Below, piece after piece: positions 1-5,678 of a stretch of 11,378 nucleotides of DNA (positions are counted from its first letter, which is position 1; the number at the start of each line of letters is the position of its first letter). Where the stretch lies: NCBI GenBank assembly GCA_027490875.1, contig JAIXXE010000018.1, positions 1 through 11,378 of the forward strand, read 5' to 3'. Source of the stretch: Alphaproteobacteria bacterium. Its GTDB lineage: Bacteria > Pseudomonadota > Alphaproteobacteria > UBA2136 > UBA6156. Made by a program: the position numbers and the translations under genes. The notes under the pieces are model-generated. The model ran no database searches. It saw nothing but the letters and a program-made list of their open reading frames with translations, and was not told the origin of the DNA.

Positions 1-14
1 TTCAACCCCAAACC

Positions 15-43
15 TTGCCTCCCTAAGTGAAAAATGGCATACT
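15..43 (+). promoter_or_regulatory. possible sigma70-type promoter of the first membrane-protein gene
   Basis: TTGCCT and CATACT are separated by 17 bases, each matching four of six consensus positions. The pair lies about 37 bases before the start codon of the following gene. It was found by eye, and weak matches of this kind also occur by chance. Confidence 0.35.
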
Positions 44-79
44 TAAATCATCGTAACACCTACGCCAGAGGAGGACTCT

Positions 80-583
80 ATGGCGCAAACGAAGCTTTTC
101 CCCCACCTCCCTTCTCCTATGATTGGGATTTTATTGATGATGGCGATCTGTCTCGCCACGCTTGCTTATCTTGTGTCTTTCGCGGTGTGGGAACAATCAT
201 CCACCGTCGGGTTCTCGTGGCCTGCTCTGGTGCCAGCAGTCCTGGTGTTTTTCCTTGTGGCTTACGCTTTACTGCGTAAAAATGACAGAATTTTTGCCGA
301 ACGCCTTCAACGAAAAGAGACAGAACTCGAAACGAGGCGGACATTGGAAAAGGACTGGATCCTCAATCACGCCCGCTGCCGAATCGTGTTCTACGACAAG
401 AGTGAGGCCATGCTAAGTACCTGCAACCGCGACCAAACCACCGGGCTTACGAGCGCAGTGCTTGAAGGCGACGAGATGGTTTGGCGCCAACGCTTCTACT
501 CAGACTTAAACGATACTTACTTTGACAAGGTCATCGTTTGGAAACGGCGCGTGGTCCTAAGTTCAGCCGCACCCGCAACCTAA
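80..583 (+). CDS. unrecognised two-helix membrane protein, paralogue A
   Basis: I do not recognise a named family in this 167-residue protein. The sequence shows two hydrophobic segments (about residues 14-36 and 47-65), a charged, probably coiled helix (66-92), and a small C-terminal domain with the pattern W-x-L, RIVFYD, EGDEMVW and, near the end, VWKRR. The likely topology is two inner-membrane helices with the helix and domain in the cytoplasm. The start is set by a strong AGAGGAGGA ribosome binding site five bases upstream. The neighbouring gene at 766 has the same layout and matching landmarks, so the two are diverged tandem paralogues. A hairpin terminator follows about 50 bases after the stop. 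Base composition is less G+C-rich than in the nusA and flagellar genes. The function is unknown. That it is a real gene is well supported; any role would be a guess. Confidence 0.75.
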   Translation: MAQTKLFPHLPSPMIGILLMMAICLATLAYLVSFAVWEQSSTVGFSWPALVPAVLVFFLVAYALLRKNDRIFAERLQRKETELETRRTLEKDWILNHARCRIVFYDKSEAMLSTCNRDQTTGLTSAVLEGDEMVWRQRFYSDLNDTYFDKVIVWKRRVVLSSAAPAT

Positions 584-618
584 GTCAGGGATCTCACGCA
601 AAAACCCCACACCTTTCA

Positions 619-667
619 GCAAGAAAACGACAACGGCCCCCTGTGCTTGCACCGGGGGCCGTTTTGG
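619..667 (+). terminator. hairpin terminator, copy 1 of an exact 45-base repeat
   Basis: The 10-base arms AACGGCCCCC (632-641) and GGGGGCCGTT (654-663) enclose a loop that can itself pair (GTG-CTTG-CAC), followed by TTTT. The 45 bases at 619-663 recur without a mismatch at 1250-1294. It probably ends transcription of the upstream membrane-protein gene. Confidence 0.7.
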
Positions 668-707
668 CTTGCAACAAGCCGAGGCTATCGGGGGTTTTGT
701 AGGGTTA

Positions 708-737
708 TAGACAACACCGACCGCTCAATGTTAGTAT
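708..737 (+). promoter_or_regulatory. possible sigma70-type promoter of the second membrane-protein gene
   Basis: TAGACA and TAGTAT are separated by 18 bases, about 28 bases before the start codon and just after the upstream terminator, where a promoter would be expected. The -35 box is good and the -10 box is moderate. Confidence 0.35.
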
Positions 738-765
738 ATCAGTCATCACCCTCAGGAGGTTATCT

Positions 766-1227
766 ATGTCTGAGACTCGCGTTTCCACTGCATTGACTAT
801 CTTCTTAGGAGCTCTTCTCGTAGTTCCTGTTGCTGGCTTCTTGATTGCTGTCGGCCCCAGTCGGTACTCACTTGGGATACCTTTTCCAGACATAGTGGTT
901 ATTTGGGGGGGAGGCGCTGTGCTGGCTTACATCGTGCTTCGCATCAAAGAACGAGCCGACAATGCCGAAGCAGCAAGCAGGGCCAAAGACCTTGAAGAGC
1001 TGAACAAGCTCTGGGTGCTGGATCGTGACAGCCTTCGCCTAGTTTTATATGACGGCCGCGAAATCCCATACGTTATGAGTTACGAGCCCCCTCCTGCAGA
1101 ATTGCTCGAGGAAGCCAAACCTGAAGGTGACAGGTTGGTTGTACATGTGCCCGCAGATTCGTTCGTCAGGTTCGTCTGGAAACGCCGCGAGACCGCGCCC
1201 CCAGACGCCCCCGCACCCCCTGCCTGA
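766..1227 (+). CDS. unrecognised two-helix membrane protein, paralogue B
   Basis: This 153-residue protein has two hydrophobic segments (about 9-28 and 43-59), a charged Ala/Glu-rich helix (60-85), and a C-terminal domain ending in a Pro/Ala tail. Set against the gene at 80, the shared landmarks fall in the same order: LR followed by charged residues after the second helix, W-x-L, R-x-V-x-YD-x-x-E, EGD-x-x-V and VWKRR. Identity outside these points is low, so the duplication is old or the family evolves fast. The start follows an AGGAGGT ribosome binding site six bases upstream. The same 45-base hairpin follows both genes. I recognise no enzyme motif and no lipoprotein or secretion signal beyond the first hydrophobic helix. 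The function is unknown. Confidence 0.75.
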   Translation: MSETRVSTALTIFLGALLVVPVAGFLIAVGPSRYSLGIPFPDIVVIWGGGAVLAYIVLRIKERADNAEAASRAKDLEELNKLWVLDRDSLRLVLYDGREIPYVMSYEPPPAELLEEAKPEGDRLVVHVPADSFVRFVWKRRETAPPDAPAPPA

Positions 1228-1249
1228 AGCACGGCCCCCGCGCCACGCG

Positions 1250-1294
1250 GCAAGAAAACGACAACGGCCCCCTGTGCTTGCACCGGGGGCCGTT
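1250..1294. terminator. hairpin, copy 2 of the exact 45-base repeat, between convergent genes
   Basis: It is identical over 45 bases to 619-663 and has the same 10-base stem. The plus-strand side has only TT after the stem, so it is a weaker intrinsic terminator than copy 1 in that direction. Read on the minus strand it is followed by GTCGTTTTC. It separates the second membrane-protein gene from the minus-strand gene ending at 1312 and may serve both. Confidence 0.55.
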
Positions 1295-1311
1295 GGCATG
1301 AAGGGTTGTCA

Positions 1312-1578
1312 TCACCGCAAGGCAAGCTCTGCCAGCAGTTCGTCCAGTTGTTGTTCTGCGGCCAACTTCAACGGCCCAAGGTCGTAGCCACCGCCCAGCG
1401 GAAACTCGCCTTCAATCGTCGCAATGGCAACTTCAGCATGATGCCTCAACTGAAGCGTCGACGCGGCTGAGCCGTCAAAGGTTAAGAAGGCTTCCCTCCA
1501 TGCCTGCAGGGTGGGAAGAATGACGCCATTGTTCTGAAACATGGCAATGGCTTCGTCCAACGTTTTTGGAACGTCCAT
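1312..1578 (-). CDS. unrecognised small protein downstream of nusA
   Basis: The gene encodes 88 residues starting MDVPKTLDEA. I chose this start because AAGGTGAG lies four bases upstream. A longer reading beginning at 1650 would run into the nusA terminator and has no ribosome binding site. The sequence is soluble and largely helical, with an amphipathic C-terminal helix rich in Leu, Glu and Ala (LAAEQQLDELLAELALR). I see no DNA-binding or catalytic motif. It lies past the nusA terminator, so it probably has its own promoter; TTGACT at 1641-1636 is a -35 candidate, but I see no convincing -10. The good ribosome binding site and sensible composition favour a real gene, but nothing identifies its role. 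Confidence 0.55.
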   Translation of the reverse strand: MDVPKTLDEAIAMFQNNGVILPTLQAWREAFLTFDGSAASTLQLRHHAEVAIATIEGEFPLGGGYDLGPLKLAAEQQLDELLAELALR

Positions 1579-1648
1579 GTGTCTCACCTTTCGCCCCACA
1601 CAGGGGCTCATGCGTACAAAATACTCCGACTTTTCAGTCAATACAACC

Positions 1649-1675
1649 AAAAAAACAGCCCCTTGCGGGGCCGTT
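1649..1675 (-). terminator. intrinsic terminator of the rimP-nusA unit
   Basis: On the minus strand AACGGCCCC, a GCAA tetraloop and GGGGCTGTT form a nine-pair stem (one G-T pair) followed by a run of T. It begins 18 bases after the nusA stop codon, as a strong rho-independent terminator should. The other side also carries TTCTTTTT, so it may work in both directions. Confidence 0.85.
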
Positions 1676-1693
1676 CTTTTTAAGTCGCCTAAC

Positions 1694-3352
1694 TTAGGCG
1701 TTGGCAGTCGCCTGTGGGGCTGTCGCCGCTGGCGCCGCTACCTCATCGTCCTCTTCGTCTTCATCGGCGAACCAATGTTTACGGGCGGCCATAATCAACT
1801 TGCTGGCCTGCTTTTCGGTAACCAAACCGCCGGGCAATAACTCCAGCAGTTCGTCTGTCGCCAAGTCGCCAAGATCATCCAGCGTTTTAATGCCGTTTTC
1901 GCCCAGGGCAATCACCAGGTCGTTGCTCATGCCGGTCAGTGCCTTCAGCTCTTCCGTCACGCCCAGTTTGGCCAAGCGTTCGGCGGCAGCGGTTACGGCC
2001 GCCTGTGCACGGTTTTGCAATTCGGCGGCCATTTCGGTATTAAGCCCCTCAATGCTGGCAATTTCCTCGGGCGTCACCTTCAGCAGGTCATCGGTGCTGC
2101 GGAAGCCTTCGGTAATCAGAAGGCGGGCCAATACGTCATCAACGTCCAGATTCAGCATCAGGTTGGCGCTGAGCACTTCATATTCCTTGGTGCGGCGCTC
2201 GGCCTCTTCGGCATCGGTCATCACGTCGATGTTCCAACCGGTTAAAATGCTGGCCAGCCGCACGTTCTGCCCACGCCGCCCGATGGCGAGGCTCAGGTTA
2301 TCTTGCGGCACCACCACTTCAATGTTGTTTTCATCTTCATCCAGCACCACCTTGCTTACTTGGGCAGGCTGCATGGCGCGCACCAAAAACTCGGCCGCGT
2401 TGGGGCTCCATTCAATAATATCCACGCGCTCGCCTTGCAGCTCTTGTGTTACGGCCTGCACGCGCACGCCGCGTATCCCCACGCACGCGCCCACGGGGTC
2501 GAGGTTACGGTCGTAGCTCTTCACCGCAATCTTGGCGCGGAAGCCCGGGTCGCGCGCCGCGCCCATCACTTCAATCGTGCCGTTGGCAATTTCGGGCACC
2601 TGCTCTTTAAACAGCTCCACAATAAACTGCGGGTGGGTGCGGGAGAGGAAAATCTGCGGGCCGCGGGCCTGCGGGTTTACTTTATAAATGTAACCACGCA
2701 CGCGGTCGCCCTGTTTAAACAGCTCGCGCTGAATGATTTCTTCCTTGGGCAGAAAGGCTTCGGCGCGGCCCAAATCAACCAAGGCGCCGTTGTGGTCGGC
2801 GCGTTTGACAATCCCGCTTACAATTGTGCCTACAGCGTCCTTAAACACATCCAGTTCCTTGGCGCGCTCAACATCCTTCACGCGCTGGAAAATCACCTGC
2901 TTGGCCGCCATAGCCGCCACGCGGCCATCAAAGTAACGGGCTGGCAGGTCTTCCATCAGGTACTCGCCCAACTGAATGGCGGGGTTGGTCTTTTGGGCTT
3001 CAGCCAGCAACATCTGGCTGGCGTTGTGCTTTAAGGGGTAGCCGCGCTTGTCGCAGGCGGGGCGCATTTCGGGCTCGCGGCCTTCGCGCACGGCGGTGCG
3101 GGCTTCTTCCACACTGGTCACTTCCAGCACCATGGGCACCACTTTAATCAGGCGCTTCATGGTCACGTCGCCCGTTAAGCGGTCGATGTGCGCCTGTACG
3201 GTTAAATCGAGCGGCTGCAAGCCCAATTCGCCCGCCAATTTGCGGCGCGCAGCCTGCTGGATGGCTTGCTCCATCACATCAAGAACCTGCTCTTTTTCAA
3301 TATCTTTCTCGCGTGCGACCATGTCGGCGATCTGTAGGTATTCCAAGGCCAT
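1694..3352 (-). CDS. nusA: transcription termination/antitermination factor NusA
   Basis: NusA binds RNA polymerase and the nascent RNA and modulates pausing, intrinsic termination and rRNA antitermination. Of 552 residues, about 1-170 form the polymerase-binding N-terminal domain. An S1 domain follows (about 174-240, with VGTIVSGIVKRA and VDLGRAEAFLP). KH1 contains GACVGIRGVR (288-297) and KH2 contains LAIGRRGQNVRLAS (355-368). Two C-terminal helix-hairpin-helix acidic repeats (about 400-455 and 470-528) and an acidic, Ala-rich tail end the protein. The S1/KH part reads like alphaproteobacterial NusA. The N-terminal domain carries roughly 30 extra residues at about 76-110 compared with typical relatives. 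GGAAAGGA eight bases upstream sets the start. The gene follows rimP by 17 bases and is probably cotranscribed with it. A terminator follows at once, instead of ylxR and infB. Confidence 0.97.
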   Translation of the reverse strand: MALEYLQIADMVAREKDIEKEQVLDVMEQAIQQAARRKLAGELGLQPLDLTVQAHIDRLTGDVTMKRLIKVVPMVLEVTSVEEARTAVREGREPEMRPACDKRGYPLKHNASQMLLAEAQKTNPAIQLGEYLMEDLPARYFDGRVAAMAAKQVIFQRVKDVERAKELDVFKDAVGTIVSGIVKRADHNGALVDLGRAEAFLPKEEIIQRELFKQGDRVRGYIYKVNPQARGPQIFLSRTHPQFIVELFKEQVPEIANGTIEVMGAARDPGFRAKIAVKSYDRNLDPVGACVGIRGVRVQAVTQELQGERVDIIEWSPNAAEFLVRAMQPAQVSKVVLDEDENNIEVVVPQDNLSLAIGRRGQNVRLASILTGWNIDVMTDAEEAERRTKEYEVLSANLMLNLDVDDVLARLLITEGFRSTDDLLKVTPEEIASIEGLNTEMAAELQNRAQAAVTAAAERLAKLGVTEELKALTGMSNDLVIALGENGIKTLDDLGDLATDELLELLPGGLVTEKQASKLIMAARKHWFADEDEEDDEVAAPAATAPQATANA

Positions 3353-3369
3353 TGTGGCGTTCCTTTCCG

Positions 3370-3945
3370 TTAACTTTGGGGGTTATTCAACTGTTTGGCA
3401 CGGGCCGAAAGCGGGTGCGGCGTACCGCGCGCAGGCTTGGCCTTAAAGCCCATAAAGGCGGCCATTTCCGCATCGGTGGGCGCCAGTTCGGCGCTCTGTA
3501 CCTGATGGAAGTTAAACCGCAGCTGGGTGCCTTCGGCCTGCAGCGTTACGTCATCGCCCGTCACCGCGCCTATCACCCCTTTGGTGGCGCCAAGCGGCTT
3601 GCCGTTCAGGTCGAGAGGGTTTTTAAACTTAAACGCCGCATGTTTGCCTACAAAACGGGCACATTCGGCGGCACTGAGTAAGGGCCTATCCAAGCCAGCG
3701 CTGCTCACTTCCAGCGTATAGCGGCCACCGATCAGTTCGGCCACATCAAGCTGGGCGGAAAGCAGGCGCGACACCTTGGCGCAGGTTTCAACATCGGGGC
3801 TGGAACCATCGGGGTTTTCCAGCAGGATTTGCAGGGTCGAACGCCCCTGCTGGCCGCTAAAACGCGCCACCACCAAGGCCACGCCAAAGGCGGTGGCTGC
3901 TGCCACAGCCATGGTGGTAATCTTTTGGTTTAATGGCGTTGTCAC
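3370..3945 (-). CDS. rimP: ribosome maturation factor RimP
   Basis: RimP assists late assembly of the 30S ribosomal subunit. The 191-residue protein shows the family's two-domain build. The N-terminal domain (about 5-90) holds LQILLENPDG and the diagnostic YTLEVSSAGLDRPL (76-89), and an SH3-like C-terminal domain (about 95-155) follows, with a short basic tail. I place the start at a GTG, because the first family helix (PLNQKITTMAVAAATAFGVALV) begins before the next ATG (3912), which also lacks a ribosome binding site. Upstream of the GTG only a loose AGGGA is seen, so translation may be modest or the start slightly off. The in-frame reading continues to 4161, but that extra stretch has no RimP character. 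The gene precedes nusA, the common arrangement in bacteria. A sigma70-type promoter lies about 140 bases upstream. Confidence 0.93.
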   Translation of the reverse strand: MTTPLNQKITTMAVAAATAFGVALVVARFSGQQGRSTLQILLENPDGSSPDVETCAKVSRLLSAQLDVAELIGGRYTLEVSSAGLDRPLLSAAECARFVGKHAAFKFKNPLDLNGKPLGATKGVIGAVTGDDVTLQAEGTQLRFNFHQVQSAELAPTDAEMAAFMGFKAKPARGTPHPLSARAKQLNNPQS

Positions 3946-4011
3946 GCGCGTCTCTATCCCTTTTGGCCCCTTTTCGCCCCTGCCCTTCGCCCAGGTTCTG
4001 CAACGATGAAA

Positions 4012-4026
4012 GGCGGCAGAGCCGCC
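4012..4026 (-). other. small hairpin in the rimP leader
   Basis: GGCGGC and GCCGCC pair around a three-base loop in the untranslated leader between the proposed rimP promoter and the rimP start. It is too far from the start codon to block it directly and has no T run. It may be a structural element of the leader or chance. Confidence 0.3.
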
Positions 4027-4086
4027 AGTCGCAACAGAAATGTTGGGCTGAGGTTGCTGAAGCCTTACAGCCGCAGCGAATGCGTG

Positions 4087-4115
4087 CTTATGGCCTGAAA
4101 CGTTGACCCTGTCAA
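4087..4115 (-). promoter_or_regulatory. sigma70-type promoter of rimP-nusA
   Basis: On the minus strand a perfect TTGACA (4115-4110) and CATAAG (4092-4087) are separated by exactly 17 bases. This predicts a transcript start near 4080 and a leader of about 135 bases before the rimP GTG. The -35 box sits in a short inverted repeat (TTGAC-3-GTCAA) that could be an operator or coincidence. The promoter stands between the terminator of the preceding gene and rimP, as expected if rimP-nusA is its own transcription unit. Confidence 0.6.
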
Positions 4116-4123
4116 GGCATACC

Positions 4124-4150
4124 AAAAGCCGGAGGGGAAGCCCCTCCGGC
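4124..4150 (-). terminator. intrinsic terminator of the 168-residue gene
   Basis: GCCGGAGGGG and CCCCTCCGGC form a perfect 10-pair stem with a three-base loop, followed on the minus strand by TTTT. A second hairpin (GCGCCC/GGGCGC, 4163-4177) lies between it and the stop codon. It isolates the gene at 4181 from rimP. Confidence 0.8.
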
Positions 4151-4180
4151 ATGGTTCGCAAGGCGCCCTAGGGGCGCGTT

Positions 4181-4687
4181 TTAGCGCTTGGAGATGAGCA
4201 GCGTCTCTTGCCTTTTTATCACCATGGGCATCCTACTGGGGGTTAACACAGTGTACCCAGCCTTTTGAAAAGAGACCAGAGTGCTAGCAATCGCTTTTTT
4301 GTGGTGCCTGAGGTTTCTTTGAAAGTCTCCATCGTGCTCAACCCGCAAAACCACCTGCGGCATAAGGCTCACCGTCGGGAAGGTCGATTGGATGAAATCC
4401 ATCCCATCACCAAAGGCAAAGCCGTCGGGCCAGTACCGGTGCATCAACTGGTCACGATTCAATTCCTCCGTGAACAGATGGGAAAACCTACGCACCAACA
4501 CCATGCGCCAAGGGCTTGGCAACTCGGGGTCTGCGGGCAGGAACTCAGACGCTTCTCCGCCCTTCAGGGTCTTAATCCTGGCATGGATACGTTGACAGAG
4601 AGCGGCAGCATCGTCGTGGTTGTAGAAAGAACTCCCCATTGGCTTCATCATCACAATGAACTCAACAGTTGCGGCAATCTTAATCAT
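4181..4687 (-). CDS. unrecognised 168-residue protein between trmB and rimP
   Basis: I do not recognise this protein. The start MIKIAATVEF is chosen because AAAGGAG lies six bases upstream; an in-frame start 57 bases earlier has no such site. No transmembrane helix or signal peptide is evident. The N-terminal part alternates hydrophobic residues like a beta strand (IKIAATVEFIVMMKP), the middle is rich in aromatic and acidic residues (HRYWPDGFAFGDGMDF), and the end is basic (MPMVIKRQETLLISKR). It interrupts the trmB-rimP neighbourhood seen in many alphaproteobacteria and carries its own promoter-like sequence upstream and a strong terminator downstream. It is less G+C-rich than its neighbours. 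That arrangement suggests an inserted, independently expressed gene, but there is no mobile-element gene next to it. Confidence 0.65.
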   Translation of the reverse strand: MIKIAATVEFIVMMKPMGSSFYNHDDAAALCQRIHARIKTLKGGEASEFLPADPELPSPWRMVLVRRFSHLFTEELNRDQLMHRYWPDGFAFGDGMDFIQSTFPTVSLMPQVVLRVEHDGDFQRNLRHHKKAIASTLVSFQKAGYTVLTPSRMPMVIKRQETLLISKR

Positions 4688-4762
4688 TGTAGTCTCCTTT
4701 GGCCCCTGAAGGGCCGTGCGAGGAACAAAACGGGAACGGGGCAAGGCCCCATTGTTAAATGT

Positions 4763-4792
4763 TGTATACTATGGAAGAGGAAGGCTTGGCAA
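4763..4792 (-). promoter_or_regulatory. possible sigma70-type promoter of the 168-residue gene
   Basis: On the minus strand TTGCCA (4792-4787) and TATACA (4768-4763) are separated by 18 bases, about 75 bases before the start codon. The -35 box lies inside the inverted repeat AAGGCTT-GGC-AAGCCTT (4781-4797), which could be an operator or a weak hairpin behind trmB. Confidence 0.4.
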
Positions 4793-4823
4793 GCCTTGCG
4801 GGGTATTATTCTGAAGAGGAGCC

Positions 4824-5522
4824 CTACCCGCGCCGAACTGCCTGAATGAACCAAGCCTCCCGCCCCAGCGCTGCGGCTTTTTGTTGGTATTTGGTGGGCA
4901 CCCACCATGCGGGCGGCTGGGCCAGCGCCTGCGGGCCCAGCGGGGCGGCCCCGGCCCCAGCAGGCTTTACCTTGCAGCGGCCTGCGGCCTCGGTGGTTTG
5001 GTGCAACGGCAGCAGCGGGTGATGGTACAGCATGGCCAAGGTGTGGAAGGCATAGTCGGGCCAATCGGTCACCACCCACAGCTCGCCACCCGGTTGCAGC
5101 ACGCGGGCGCAGGCGCTTAAAAACGCGGGCTGAACCAACCGGCGCTTGTGGTGGCTGGCCTTGGGCCATGGGTCGGGGTGGGGCACCACCACGCGCTGCA
5201 CGCTGCTGGGCGGCAAGGTCGCCAGCAGGTCGCGGGCATCAAGGTTGGTTAACGCCACGTTATCAAGCCCTTGGGCCGCCCGTGCCGCCTGCGCCAAGCC
5301 GTTCAGGTACACGTCGCTGCCAAGGTAAAAGCGCTGCGGATTGGCCCGCGCGCGCGCCGCCATGGCCGCCCCGTTGCCAATGCCCAGTTCCAGCTCCAGC
5401 ACCGGCGGCAGCGTTGCGGGCAGCGTAAAGGCTGCCACCGCCGCCAACACGGCGGCCTTGTCATCATCACTCAGGCGGCGGCTGGTACGGCCGGTGGTGA
5501 AGGTGGGGTGGGTGGGCTGCAT
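4824..5522 (-). CDS. trmB: tRNA (guanine-N7-)-methyltransferase
   Basis: TrmB transfers a methyl group from S-adenosylmethionine to N7 of guanosine 46 in the variable loop of tRNAs. The 232-residue length fits the family. Visible landmarks are the SAM-binding motif LELELGIGNG (42-51), YLGSDVYLNGL (66-76), the signature PHPDPWPKASHHKRR (114-128), TDWPDYA (152-158), and the C-terminal PTKYQQKAAALG (209-220) that helps bind substrate. Most relatives have FPDPWPK, so His in place of Phe is a small deviation. The stretch at about 170-206 is longer and more Ala/Pro/Gly-rich than usual. GGGAGGTG just before the ATG supports the start. In many alphaproteobacteria trmB stands directly before rimP; here an unrelated gene with its own terminator lies between. 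Confidence 0.93.
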   Translation of the reverse strand: MQPTHPTFTTGRTSRRLSDDDKAAVLAAVAAFTLPATLPPVLELELGIGNGAAMAARARANPQRFYLGSDVYLNGLAQAARAAQGLDNVALTNLDARDLLATLPPSSVQRVVVPHPDPWPKASHHKRRLVQPAFLSACARVLQPGGELWVVTDWPDYAFHTLAMLYHHPLLPLHQTTEAAGRCKVKPAGAGAAPLGPQALAQPPAWWVPTKYQQKAAALGREAWFIQAVRRG

Positions 5523-5553
5523 CCCACCTCCCTACCGCGCCTGCGCCGCACGT

Positions 5554-5574
5554 TCAAGCCTACAGAAGGCTTGA
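5554..5574. repeat. inverted repeat in the trmB / plus-strand gene divergent region
   Basis: TCAAGCCT and AGGCTTGA are perfect 8-base arms around a five-base loop. It lies 32 bases before the trmB start, where it would be a leader hairpin, and upstream of the divergent gene at 5679. A similar but differently spaced arrangement of the same half-sequence (AAGGCTT/AAGCCTT) lies on the other side of trmB at 4781-4797. Confidence 0.4.
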
Positions 5575-5576
5575 CT

Positions 5577-5605
5577 TTTACGTATACATCGGCAAGTGTT
5601 ATACC
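5577..5605 (+). promoter_or_regulatory. possible promoter of the 253-residue gene
   Basis: TTTACG and TATACC are separated by 17 bases, with TG in front of the -10 region, about 75 bases upstream of the start codon. Each box matches four of six consensus positions, so this is a modest candidate. Confidence 0.3.
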
Positions 5606-5678
5606 AAATGTGGCTCTGGCCACGCGTCCGTTTCCTAGGCCCGTTCGGCCTCTCATACCGGCCCAGGAGGCCAGTTCT

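Noticed and set aside
619..1294. CRISPR array
   Set aside because: There are only two copies of a hairpin repeat, 631 bases apart, with a gene between them and no cas genes.
1701..3034. Long open frames on the plus strand opposite nusA (271 and 243 residues)
   Set aside because: They are Ser-rich or His-rich shadows of the nusA codons, without ribosome binding sites or recognisable domains.
4684..5428. Other open frames across trmB on both strands
   Set aside because: High G+C content keeps these frames open; only the frame with TrmB motifs is coding.
5271..5678. Upstream in-frame extension of the 253-residue gene
   Set aside because: It runs opposite trmB and has low-complexity Arg/Gly content; the AGGAGG site before 5679 fixes the start.
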